This document shows positions 36,861-45,467 of a stretch of DNA of 64,000 nucleotides, piece by piece. The notes beneath the pieces were generated by a model, which worked only from the letters and a program-made list of their open reading frames with translations, had not been told where the DNA came from and did no database searches. The stretch covers positions 310,001 through 374,000 of the forward strand of contig CAVZQK010000080.1 in assembly GCA_963777355.1 (NCBI GenBank), given 5' to 3'. Origin of the DNA: DATJHM01 sp963777355. GTDB taxonomy: Bacteria; Chloroflexota; Ktedonobacteria; Ktedonobacterales; Ktedonobacteraceae. A program made the position numbers and the translations under genes. Within the stretch, counting starts at the first letter, position 1, and every line of letters begins with the position of its first letter.

Positions 36861-37581
36861 ATGCGCAGAAATCAACAAATCTGGCAGTATCTCAAACAGC
36901 ATCGCGTTGCCAGTATTGTCGTGGGACATTTAGCGGTGATCTTTGTATTGGGCTCGGTCTTGCTGACTACGACGTTTGGCTCAACTGTTCTCGGTGCCTT
37001 TGCTCAATCTCCCTGCTCTAGTAGTGACCAGGTCTATATTGTATCAAGCGGCGATAGCCTCGCTGCTATCTCGATGCGCTACAACATAAATTGGCAGAAT
37101 CTGGCCACGTATAATCATATTGCAAATGCCAATGTGATTTACGTCAATGAGCATATTTGTATTCCTGGCAAAGCTGGCAAAACTCTTACTCAGAATCAGC
37201 CTGTGCATCTTGGCTCTCAGTTGGGCCTTAAGGCTATGACCAATTTCTTTCCTTATGGTGAGTGTACCTGGTGGGCGAGCCAGCGTTACTTCCAACTGCA
37301 TGGGACATACGTTCCCTGGCAGACCAACGCTAATGCCTGGCAGTGGGCCTCTCGTGCTTATCAGTATCATTGGAATGTCTCTAGCACACCTTCAGTAGGC
37401 GCTAGTTGCCGTGCTTCAGCCCTGGGTCCAGGGTGCCTATAATCTCGGCCACGTAGGCATCGTTGAGCAGGTCTCGAATGGTAGTGCAGTCATTAGCAAT
37501 ATGAATTGGGGTCCCTTCCCCTTCCAGGTCTCCGATTCCCAGGTTCAACCCGGCCCCGGTGTTTCATTCGTCTCTATTTAA
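36861..37581 (+). pseudogene. LysM-CHAP cell-wall hydrolase, frameshifted
   Basis: An exported wall enzyme. The N-terminal signal/TM segment is VGHLAVIFVLGSVLL. A LysM domain follows (VYIVSSGDSLAAISMRYNI through VNEHICIPG), then a CHAP amidase domain starting at YGECTWWASQ (catalytic Cys) with VPWQTNANAWQWASRA. The frame continues only to 37442. The rest of CHAP, LQPWVQGAYNLGHVGIVEQV with the catalytic His and then NMNWGPF, is in another frame ending at TAA 37579-37581. One indel near 37400-37410 separates them. ATG 36861 is preferred over GTG 36849 because GAGAGGT precedes it. If the frameshift is real the enzyme is inactive. Confidence 0.8.
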
Positions 37582-37616
37582 TTCCCACCCACGCCTGGCT
37601 GCACTAAGTATGCGAA

Positions 37617-37654
37617 AAGAGAGCTCTGCAATTGCGTTTTGCTAGAGCTCTCTT
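37617..37654. terminator. Convergent terminator
   Basis: AAGAGAGCTCT pairs with AGAGCTCTCTT around a 16-base loop, followed by GCTTTTTC on the plus strand. It sits between the plus-strand LysM gene and the minus-strand polyphosphate kinase. Confidence 0.75.
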
Positions 37655-37679
37655 GCTTTTTCTCTTCTCTCTTTTACCT

Positions 37680-39476
37680 CTATGGATTGGATGAAGAAAG
37701 AGCGCTTATCACCTGATCTATATGTTCCCCTATTTCTTCTCCTTCGTTCTCATCGAAGAGAGGATGCGTGATGAACCATCTCTGACTATCGAAGGGCTCC
37801 TCTCCTTCCTTTGGGCGAATACGCCTGTACTCGCCCTCAGCAAGTAGTTCGTGCGCATTGACTGTGTCCGCCAGAATAGGCTGTAAAATTTTGTTATACG
37901 TTACCTCTCGCAGTAGTGATGAGTCCAGGGGGAAGAGCGTCTCTATACGGTTGTTCAGGTTGCGCTGCATCATATCAGCACTTCCTAATAGGATTTCTGC
38001 TTGCTCATTGTTGCCAAAGTAATAGATGCGGCTATGCTCAAGAAATCGCCCAACAATGCTTCGTACACGAATTGTCTCGCTCACTCCTTTTACACCGGGA
38101 CGCAGGCAGCAGATGCCGCGAATAATGAGCTCGATGTTTACTCCTACCTGTGAGGCCCGGTAGAGCATATTGATGATCTCTGGATCGGTCAAAGAGTTCA
38201 TTTTAAATATCAGTTGCCCATTGTTGTGCCTCTTATGAAATTCGATCTCTCGCTCAATTCTTTCTATCATTCTTCGCCTCAAACTCAGAGGTGCTACGAG
38301 GAGCTTGTTATAGCTACTTTTGAGTGAGTAGCCCGTGAGCGAATTAAACAGTTGGGTGGCATCTGTGCCAATAACTGGCTGGCAGGTAATTAAACCGAGG
38401 TCTTCGTAGATCTTTGCGGTAGTGGCATTGTAGTTACCCGTCCCCAGATGAATGTAGCGCCGTAGCCCATGTTCCTCACGCCGTACAACCAGGGCGATTT
38501 TCGCATGCGTTTTTAAACCGATCAGACCATAGGCAACATGTACACCCGCCTCTTCAAGCTGTTTGGCCCAGCCTATGTTGTTCTCTTCGTCAAAGCGCGC
38601 CTTGAGCTCTACTGTAACCGCTACTTGTTTGCCATTCTCTACTGCCTCTAAAAGTGTGTTGACTATCGGTGCGTTTTTTCCCACACGGTAGAGGGTCTGC
38701 TTTATCGCTAACACTTGAGGATCATTGGCCGCCGCTCGTATGAAATCCACGACTGTGTTGAAGCTATCATAGGGATGGTGGAGCAGTATGTCATGCTTTT
38801 GTACTGTTGCGAAGAGATTCGCGCTATATTGTAGGAATGCCGGTGTGCGGGGTGTGAATGGCGGATCTTTTAGCTCTGGCCGTGTTAGGTTCTGCAATTC
38901 CATAACGTCTCCCATTCCCAGGGGACCATCAATGATGGTGACGTCTTTGGAGGTGATCTCTAGTTTATCTATGAGCAATTGACGAATACGGGTTGGCATC
39001 GCGGGATTGACTGTGAGATCAACGACCATGCCAAAGCGCCGCTCTCGTACCTCTTGCTCTATATATTCAAGAAGATCAGATGCATCATCTTCCTGAAGCT
39101 CGATATCAGCATCACGTAGCACGCGGAAGGCATAAGATTCCCAGACTTCAAAACCTGGAAAGAGGAGGTTTAAGTTGGCGGCGATTATCTGCTCCATCCA
39201 GACAAAGCTGGCTGCCTCTTTCTCCTCTTGCTCAATTCGTACTGGTACTAGCCGTGGTAATGATGGTGGCACTTTGACACGGGCAAAGAATTCTCCTCGT
39301 GTGCTGTCTGTTAAGACAACTGCGAGATTCAGGCTACGGTTGGAAATATGAGGAAAAGGATGGACTGAATCTACTGCAAGCGGCGTCAGGACCGGAAAGA
39401 CATCGTTTTCAAAGTATTCTCTCATTGCCTTCCGTTGCGCTTCATCCAATTGCTCATACTGAAGGATATGGATGTG
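37680..39476 (-). pseudogene. ppk: Polyphosphate kinase, C-terminal part of frameshifted ppk
   Basis: PPK makes inorganic polyphosphate from ATP. This part reads HIHILQYEQLDEAQRKAMRE, FPVLTPLAVDSVHPFPHISN, then the two phospholipase D-like catalytic domains. It includes VELKARFDEENNI, the catalytic-His region GLKTHAKIALVVRREE and LGTGNYNATTAKIYEDLGL. The C-terminal part has GICCLRPGVKGVSETIRVRS. The first in-frame start alone would be ATG 39449, missing the N-terminal domain. That domain is in the adjacent frame upstream. Removing one A from the five-A run at 39477-39481 (minus strand) restores a 723-residue PPK, the normal size. Confidence 0.9.
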
Positions 39477-39852
39477 TTTTTCTCGCTAACTCTATTATAA
39501 GCTCGTTCTTCCAGTATTGACGCACTTCTTGCAATTGTGGCGCTAGCTTTTTACGTACTGCGCTTAATTGCTCTTTTGCTAACAAACCATCTGGACTACG
39601 TACTGTGGTACTGGAGGCTGCCTGGTCTTTTAAGCCTGCAAGCCGAATCATGATAAATTCATCAAGATTCGTCTCAAAAATAGAGATGAATTTTACTCTC
39701 TCAAGCAGAGGGTGACGGCTATCCTTCGCTTCTTCAAAAACACGACGGTTAAAATCAATCCAGCTTAACTCTCGGTTGATATAGAGCTTCGTAAAATCTA
39801 GATGCTCCTTCTCCCCTGGAGTAACTGTTGAAGATGAGGGTTGCTGATCCAT
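39454..39852 (-). pseudogene. ppk: Polyphosphate kinase, N-terminal part
   Basis: The first 132 codons begin MDQQPSSSTVTPGEKEHLDF and carry the PPK N-terminal signature LYINRELSWIDFNRRVFEEA and VKFISIFETNLDEFIMIRLAGL. The frame then runs into a premature stop (ARKTHPYPSV) because of the extra A at 39477-39481. ppk is usually a single, conserved gene, so an error or a very recent mutation is likely. Confidence 0.88.
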
Positions 39853-39949
39853 GAATGCTTTATCCTACTACAGGTATAGAAGTGACATCAGTCATGTCTT
39901 GTATTCTATCATGCATTACTAAAACGGTGCAAAACTCTCTCTTTCTCAA

Positions 39950-39983
39950 CAGAAAAAGGGACGCTTCCTATCAGGAAGCGCCC
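39950..39983 (-). terminator. Terminator of the S53 protease gene
   Basis: On the minus strand GGGCGCTTCC-TGAT-AGGAAGCGTCCC forms a 10-12-bp stem followed by TTTTTCTG, 33 bp after the protease stop codon. Classic rho-independent form. Confidence 0.85.
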
Positions 39984-40015
39984 GTACATAATTGTCTGTC
40001 TTTTGATGGTAAGGA

Positions 40016-41386
40016 TTATTTATCGTCTCCGGCAAGCAATGGTATCAGATTGGCCGCAATCGGTGAACCCCAACCTGAGGCTGGGTCCCAACCGGTACTT
40101 GCTGCAAATCCCTTTATTGCTACTGGCTTACCTTTGCTGTCAGTTCCGATGAAGCTATTGTTCCCTACGGTAATATCGTGGAATGCCTCACTGTATTCTC
40201 CACTATTGCCGATCTTGTAAAGTGCTTTGTTGATGAAACCTAGACGATGACCCGCAAATTGATCTCCCAGAGCAATGAGACCTGCCCATTCAGGACTGCC
40301 CGCACTGGTTCCTCCAAAGACGTGCCAGGGGCCACCCTGCTTACCTGAAGGAATATAGCTTACGGCTACCAGGACTCCACCATTGACTGCTGCATCTATT
40401 GAAACATCAGGAACGCCTCGTCCCTTCTCGGTGCTCACTTTGTCCTGATAGTCAGGACGAGCATAGATGGTGCTGAAGCCACCACCACCTGCACCATAAC
40501 CCGTCGCGTCCTCGTTCCAGACTGATTCGCTCATATATTTGCCGGTTTTTAAGTCGGCAACCAGGTGCGTACCACCTACTCCTGTGACGAGAGGATCACT
40601 GGCTGGCGTGGAGGCGCTGAGGAAGTAGCTGTTGTTATCACACGTTGGCTGTGCTGAACCACTGTCTCCCGCCGATGCGAAGAGGGTGATGTGTTTTGCT
40701 GTTGCATTCTGGAATACCTGGTGTTCCGCTTTGAGAATGGCCGGATCGGCACAGCTCTCGCCTTCACCAAAACTTTGTGAGATCACATCACCCAGATTGT
40801 GATCAACTGCATATTTTGTGACGCTGAGCAGGTCGGCATCTTGATTGGATTTTGCTTCTACCAGGACGATCTTGGCTTTGGGCGCAATGGCATGAGACCA
40901 TTCTACGTCCAATGAGATCTCTTCTCCCCAACCTGACATGTTGGTGTCTGTTGCATTCCAGGCAGGAATGCCATCCGGAGTCTTGATTTCTAAATCAGCA
41001 TCTGGCAAATGAAAGGTCTTGCTAAATGTTGCCAGGTCCTGGCGAATGGTTGGGCTTTGGTATGCATCAATGATTACTATAGTGCTTCCCTGCCCCTGAA
41101 TTCCTGCTGCATAAAGTGGGTTGATTGCATAGGCTTGCTGAAATTGCTTAGGACCGTAGCACTGAATGGCATAAGCTGGCGTCTGACAAAGAAACACCCC
41201 GGTACTGTCTGGTTGCCCTGCATCAGAGTACTGGGGGTTGATAAAGATTGGATGCGCTATGAATGCGCCTGCGGCTTTGGCTTTTGTTGGACTCAGGAAT
41301 GTGTAGGAACTTATTCCTGCCAATAATAGAATGGCTGCAAAGAGTGTTAGAAGACGAACGCGACGGGACAGGAGACGTTTACTCAC
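40016..41386 (-). CDS. S53-family serine-carboxyl peptidase (sedolisin)
   Basis: A secreted 456-residue acid protease. The N-terminal signal reads RLLTLFAAILLLAGISSYTFL. It lacks a long activation prodomain; QFQQAYAINPLYAAGIQGQG marks the start of the catalytic domain. The catalytic Glu/Asp pair is in WGEEISLDVEWSHAIAP, the oxyanion region in LFASAGDSGSA, the nucleophile in FGGTSAGSPEWAG, and the calcium site near FHDITVG and DPASGWGSP. Sedolisins act at low pH on extracellular protein. Start ATG 41386 has GAGGAGGA just before it. It is a single gene with its own terminator. Confidence 0.92.
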   Translation of the reverse strand: MSKRLLSRRVRLLTLFAAILLLAGISSYTFLSPTKAKAAGAFIAHPIFINPQYSDAGQPDSTGVFLCQTPAYAIQCYGPKQFQQAYAINPLYAAGIQGQGSTIVIIDAYQSPTIRQDLATFSKTFHLPDADLEIKTPDGIPAWNATDTNMSGWGEEISLDVEWSHAIAPKAKIVLVEAKSNQDADLLSVTKYAVDHNLGDVISQSFGEGESCADPAILKAEHQVFQNATAKHITLFASAGDSGSAQPTCDNNSYFLSASTPASDPLVTGVGGTHLVADLKTGKYMSESVWNEDATGYGAGGGGFSTIYARPDYQDKVSTEKGRGVPDVSIDAAVNGGVLVAVSYIPSGKQGGPWHVFGGTSAGSPEWAGLIALGDQFAGHRLGFINKALYKIGNSGEYSEAFHDITVGNNSFIGTDSKGKPVAIKGFAASTGWDPASGWGSPIAANLIPLLAGDDK

Positions 41387-41872
41387 AGATGTCCTCCTCA
41401 GAGATTTTTACCATAGTTGTTTTAAGATAGGGTGGGTCATTCGTTATTTACTACATATATAACTGTGTGGGATTGCATCAGATAAATACGTGCTTTCTTA
41501 CTACTATACTCCTTTCTTGCGCATTGATATTTGTAAATGTGTTCGTGAGCTTTTGCTGAGAGGTGTAACGGGAATGACCCTGTGTGAAGGAGTGGCACAA
41601 ACTCCTTTTTACTCTAGGATCGAAAAGCGCGTATACTGAAATAGTATAAAAGAGATATTCTCTTTTATCAAGAGAATAGCCATTATGCCTTGTTCGTGAT
41701 AAGTAGTAGGGATATTCTCTTTATCTATCAATCCCTGGGAATAATTCCCGGCTCTTTCTGCTTATCATTAATACATAAATACGTAGTTCATAAAACGCGC
41801 TGGCAAATAATAAGATGCTACCAATGCTTCTAAAAGGTATGCTACTTATGAAAAAAACAGGAGAAATACTGC
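41387..41872. other. Intergenic region with inverted repeats
   Basis: This 486-bp region is divergent from the S53 gene. A perfect 10-bp inverted repeat ATAAAAGAGA-tat-TCTCTTTTAT lies at 41646-41668. Related halves (AAGAGAATA near 41670 and GATATTCTCTTTATC near 41711) follow. They look like binding sites or an RNA hairpin. No gene is seen. Confidence 0.45.
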
Positions 41873-42052
41873 ATGCTTTCTCTTAAGAAGAGAACGCCGC
41901 CCTCTCTCTTTTTTGCGGTTGTATTCTGCCTGGTGTTTCTTGCCTGCCTTTACTATAGTAATAAGGAAACAAGACCAAATGTCTTACCTGATAAAATTGT
42001 CTTGACAGTTGGGAAGTCACTGATGTATTATCCTCAGGTGGGAGTATTCTAA
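41873..42052 (+). CDS. Small single-TM protein of 59 residues
   Basis: ATG 41873 with AGGAG about ten bases upstream; stop TAA 42050. The product has a basic start (MLSLKKRTPP), a TM segment (SLFFAVVFCLVFLACLYY) and a short polar tail. The hydrophobic segment after basic residues and the ribosome site make it plausible. Its 3' end overlaps the tRNA-Leu promoter, which argues caution. No family recognised. Confidence 0.4.
   Translation: MLSLKKRTPPSLFFAVVFCLVFLACLYYSNKETRPNVLPDKIVLTVGKSLMYYPQVGVF
42002..42031 (+). promoter_or_regulatory. Sigma-70-type promoter of the tRNA-Leu/tRNA-Gly unit
   Basis: TTGACA at 42002-42007 and TATTAT at 42026-42031 with an 18-base spacer, about 36 bp upstream of tRNA-Leu. 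Confidence 0.7.
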
Positions 42053-42067
42053 CCTTTTAAGGAATCT

Positions 42068-42150
42068 GGGCGGTTGCTGAAATTGGTAGACAGGGCAGAC
42101 TTAGGATCTGTTGGTGATGAACCGTGAGAGTTCGAGTCTCTCACCGCCCA
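42068..42150 (+). tRNA. tRNA-Leu (TAG)
   Basis: Class II tRNA: acceptor GGGCGGT/ACCGCCC, anticodon arm GCAGA-CTTAGGA-TCTGT (anticodon TAG), a variable arm GGTGATGAACC-type stem, T-arm GAGAG-TTCGAGT-CTCTC, discriminator A. The 3' CCA is not encoded. Confidence 0.93.
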
Positions 42151-42187
42151 TCCTTTCTGTATATTCGTAGCCTGAAAGTTAAGTTTT

Positions 42188-42262
42188 GCGGGAGTGGCTC
42201 AGTGGTAGAGCATCTCCTTGCCAAGGAGAAAGTCGCGGGTTCGATCCCCGTCTCCCGCTCCA
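42188..42262 (+). tRNA. tRNA-Gly (GCC)
   Basis: Acceptor GCGGGAG/CTCCCGC, D-arm GGCTCAGTGGTAGAGC, anticodon arm CTCCT-TGCCAAG-GAG with anticodon GCC, T-arm CGGG-TTCGATC-CCCG, discriminator T and an encoded CCA at 42260-42262. It is 37 bp after tRNA-Leu, probably co-transcribed. Confidence 0.95.
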
Positions 42263-42529
42263 TGCTGGCTAAGCAGAGGGCGGCCTGTCTGGCCTCTCTT
42301 ATGGGTAAGGCGTGTACGCAACTCACACAGGACATAGATCACAACGCGGTAACGATTATTATACATGCTTGATGATTGCTTTGTTGTGGGGTGGTCCGCT
42401 GGTGGCCCTTGCTTCTCTACGCTTCCCACTGTGTTTCGCTATTTTGATAAATTTGCTGGTACTAGCTCACTACTCAGGGTCGGAAGTCTCTTCTCTGCCC
42501 TGATGACGGACGAACGAAGTATCAGGTAT

Positions 42530-42551
42530 GAGAGGAATATTCCTCTCTTTT
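42530..42551 (+). terminator. Hairpin terminator upstream of tig
   Basis: A perfect palindrome GAGAGGAATATTCCTCTC followed by TTTT. It likely ends the tRNA transcript or attenuates readthrough into trigger factor. Confidence 0.7.
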
Positions 42552-42565
42552 AGCTGTACAGGCAC

Positions 42566-42600
42566 GGGAGGAGATTATCTCCTCCCTTTGTTGGAGGAAA
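42566..42600 (+). promoter_or_regulatory. Hairpin next to the tig ribosome-binding site
   Basis: GGGAGGAGA-TT-ATCTCCTCCC (42566-42586) forms a perfect stem directly before the ribosome site TGGAGGAAA (42592-42600). The 3' arm CTCCTCC could alternatively pair with GGAGG of the ribosome site, so two exclusive folds are possible. That is the layout of a translational switch; no ligand aptamer is recognised. Confidence 0.45.
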
Positions 42601-42601
42601 T

Positions 42602-44059
42602 GTGAAGGTCTCGGTTGAAAAATTGCCAACGAGTGAGGCCGTCCTGAATGTTGATGTGACTTGGGACGAGATGGAAAAAGCCTCAGATAAGGCATATCGC
42701 AAATTAGTGAAACAGGTTGATATCCAGGGGTTTCGCCGGGGCAAAGCCCCTCGTTCTCTGGTAGAACGCCGTGTAGGTAAAGAGTATATCTATCAGGAAG
42801 GGCTTGATGATCTCATTAATGAGATTTATCGCGAGGCGGTTAAAGAGAATGATCTGACTCCGATTACTCAACCTAAGTTGGATGCCCCGGTTTTTGAAAT
42901 GGGCCAGGACTATCATTTTATTCTGACTGTGCCAATCCTGACTCCAATTGAATTGGCAGATTATTCTTCACTCCATTTCGAGCGCGAGGATGTCTCTGTT
43001 ACTTCTGAAGAGGTTGATAAAGAACTTGAGAATCTGCGCAATCGCCAGGTGACCTATGAAGAGGTCGAACGCCCTGCTGAATATGGCGATCGCGTTACTG
43101 TCGATCTGAAGTTGACTTCGGGCGATCAAAAAATCTCTGATCTCAAAGATAATCCTTTTGAATTGACTACTGAACGCGTTGGCCTCTTCACTGGTATGGA
43201 TGAACAGGTCGTTGGCATGCAGCCAGGCGAGAGCAAGTCTTTCTCAACGACTATTCCCGAAGACTATTCTAACGAGAAGTATGCCGGGAAGCAGGGTGAT
43301 TATGAGATTACTGTGCATAAGGTTGAGGTCAAGAATCTTCCTGAACTAAATGATGAGTTCGCTCGGACTGTTAGCGATGGCCAGTTTGAGTCCTTTGAGG
43401 ATCTTACTAAGGGCCTGAGCGATAATATCCTTGAAAATAAGAAACGTACTGTTCGCGATGAGTTGCGCGAAAAAGCTCTTAATGCGGTGATTGAACAGTC
43501 TCAGTTTACTCTCCATCCCGCTCTTGTTGATGACGAGGTTGAGCAGATGTTTCACCAACTGGGGCATATGCTTGAAGAACAGCATCTCTCGATGGACCAG
43601 TATCTTTTGATGATGCGCAAGTCCGCTGATGAGTATAAAGCTGAAATTCGACCCGATGCGGAAAAACGCGTCAAACGTGAGCAGGTTCTCGATGCAATTG
43701 CTCAGCGTGAGCAGATCGGCGTTTCTCCTGAGGAACTGGAGGCTTTGTATAGCTTCTATTCTCAGTCCGGCCAACCTTTACCTCGTACAGAAGATCAGGC
43801 CCGTATGCTGCTTCTTAGCTTCCGTCGCGAGAAAGCTCTGACTCGCCTGGTAGAGTTGACGACTGATCCCGATCCCGATCTTCCCGATGAGACCGAGGAG
43901 ACAGAAGAGGTTGTCGAAGAGCATGCCCAGATCGCCGCCCTGGCTGGCGAATCTATTTTGGCTGATGCTCATAATATAACTAGTGAGACCGACGAAAGCG
44001 AGACGTCCACTGTAGCGACTCCTCTACGAGATGATTCAACTGCTGAGGCTCTAGAGTAG
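42602..44059 (+). CDS. tig: Trigger factor, ribosome-associated chaperone and PPIase
   Basis: Binds the ribosome exit tunnel and shields nascent chains. 485 residues from GTG 42602 behind GGAGGAAA. The ribosome-binding N-domain contains the signature GFRRGKAPRSLVERRVG (about residues 45-60). The FKBP-like PPIase domain (about 155-245) has YGDRVTVDLKL and FTTGMDEQ-like LFTGMDEQVVGMQPGE. The C-terminal helical cradle follows. An acidic tail of about 55 residues (DETEETEEVVEEHAQ) is longer than usual. It leads the tig-clpX-lon block, with clpX 49 bp downstream. Confidence 0.95.
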   Translation: MKVSVEKLPTSEAVLNVDVTWDEMEKASDKAYRKLVKQVDIQGFRRGKAPRSLVERRVGKEYIYQEGLDDLINEIYREAVKENDLTPITQPKLDAPVFEMGQDYHFILTVPILTPIELADYSSLHFEREDVSVTSEEVDKELENLRNRQVTYEEVERPAEYGDRVTVDLKLTSGDQKISDLKDNPFELTTERVGLFTGMDEQVVGMQPGESKSFSTTIPEDYSNEKYAGKQGDYEITVHKVEVKNLPELNDEFARTVSDGQFESFEDLTKGLSDNILENKKRTVRDELREKALNAVIEQSQFTLHPALVDDEVEQMFHQLGHMLEEQHLSMDQYLLMMRKSADEYKAEIRPDAEKRVKREQVLDAIAQREQIGVSPEELEALYSFYSQSGQPLPRTEDQARMLLLSFRREKALTRLVELTTDPDPDLPDETEETEEVVEEHAQIAALAGESILADAHNITSETDESETSTVATPLRDDSTAEALE

Positions 44060-44108
44060 AAATGCATTATTCAAACGCTTTATTGCATGCTCAGGAAAGG
44101 TGACCGAC

Positions 44109-45395
44109 GTGGCAAATTCTAAAAATATGCGTACGACTTATCGTTGCTCATTCTGCGGTAAAAGTCAGGATCAGGTGCAACGCTTAATTGCCGGTCCTGG
44201 GGGCGTCTATATCTGCGATGAGTGTATCGATCTCTGTCGAGAAATCATTGAAGAGGAACAAGCTACTGTCGCTAAACCGCGCCTGCAAGCTGGCAAGATC
44301 CCCACTCCTAAGAAGATCTATGAGCAACTCAGCAATTATGTTATCGGTCAGGAGCGCGCTAAAAAGGCTCTTTCTGTCGCTGTCTATAACCACTACAAAC
44401 GCATCGGCGTGGGGATGCAAATCGATGATATTGAACTGGGGAAGAGCAATATTCTGATGATTGGCCCCACTGGCAGCGGCAAAACTCTCCTGGCTCAGAC
44501 TCTGGCTAAGGTGCTGGATGTTCCTTTCTGTATCGCTGACGCCACTGCTCTGACTGAAGCAGGCTATGTCGGGGAAGATGTGGAGAATATTCTCCTTCGC
44601 CTGATTCAAACTGCTGATTTCGATGTCGCTCGCGCTGAACGGGGCATTGTCTATATCGATGAGATCGATAAAATTGCTCGCAAATCGGATAATCCTTCTA
44701 TCACCCGCGACGTTTCCGGCGAGGGGGTTCAACAAGCTCTCTTGAAGATCGTTGAAGGCACTGTCGCTAATGTCCCACCACAGGGGGGACGCAAACATCC
44801 ACATCAAGATTTTATTCAAATTAATACTGCGAATATTCTCTTTATTTGTGGCGGCGCTTTTGAAGGCCTCGAAAAGATTGTTGAACAACGTCTCGGTAGT
44901 AATAAGACGATGGGCTTTCGCTCGAATGTGTTGGAAACTCCTGCTAATGAGGAGAAACATAAAGAGTCTGTCCTGGCTCAACTTATTCCCGATGATCTTC
45001 TTAAATATGGCCTGATCCCTGAATTCGTTGGCCGTCTACCCGTTGAGGTCTCTCTCGATAATCTCGATAAAGATGCTCTCATACGCATTTTGACGGAACC
45101 GAAGAATGCGATTATTAAGCAGTTTCAGAAGCTTTTACAGCTTGATCGCGTTGAACTGGTCTTTACTAATGACGCCCTCGATGCCGCTGCTGAAGGCGCT
45201 CTTAAACAGAAGACTGGCGCTCGTGGCTTGCGCACAATTATTGAGGATGTCTTGCTTGATGTGATGTATGAGATTCCTTCCCGCTCGGATGTCAAAAAGG
45301 TGGTCATTAATGGGGAAACTATCTCTTCACATTCAAAACCTTTGCTGGTAGCCCGCAGTGATCGTGCCAATGCCTTTGAAGATGAGTCCGCTTAA
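44109..45395 (+). CDS. clpX: ClpX, ATP-binding subunit of ClpXP protease
   Basis: AAA+ unfoldase that feeds substrates to ClpP. The N-terminal zinc-binding domain has CSFCGKSQDQV and CDECIDLC. Walker A is GPTGSGKTLLAQ, Walker B is IVYIDEIDKIA, pore loop EAGYVGEDVE, the IGF-loop equivalent lies near LGSNKTMGFRS, and sensor 2 is GARGLRTIIE. GTG 44109 is preferred over GTG 44100 because AGGAAAGG would overlap the upstream codon. 428 residues is typical. No clpP gene is present in this window; it must lie elsewhere. Confidence 0.96.
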   Translation: MANSKNMRTTYRCSFCGKSQDQVQRLIAGPGGVYICDECIDLCREIIEEEQATVAKPRLQAGKIPTPKKIYEQLSNYVIGQERAKKALSVAVYNHYKRIGVGMQIDDIELGKSNILMIGPTGSGKTLLAQTLAKVLDVPFCIADATALTEAGYVGEDVENILLRLIQTADFDVARAERGIVYIDEIDKIARKSDNPSITRDVSGEGVQQALLKIVEGTVANVPPQGGRKHPHQDFIQINTANILFICGGAFEGLEKIVEQRLGSNKTMGFRSNVLETPANEEKHKESVLAQLIPDDLLKYGLIPEFVGRLPVEVSLDNLDKDALIRILTEPKNAIIKQFQKLLQLDRVELVFTNDALDAAAEGALKQKTGARGLRTIIEDVLLDVMYEIPSRSDVKKVVINGETISSHSKPLLVARSDRANAFEDESA

Positions 45396-45467
45396 GCTGA
45401 CTCATCCTTTTCTTGAACTTTAATGCCTGGCAGTGGCTAAACAGTTAGGAGAGACAGGCGAAATCCA

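Larger units (their letters stand above)
42263..42601. other. Intergenic region between tRNA-Gly and tig
   Basis: This 339-bp stretch has no supported gene. Its 3' part contains two strong hairpins, listed separately. Confidence 0.5.

Noticed and set aside
42124..42372. ORF overlapping both tRNA genes
   Set aside because: It runs through the tRNA-Leu end and all of tRNA-Gly, whose cloverleaves are complete.
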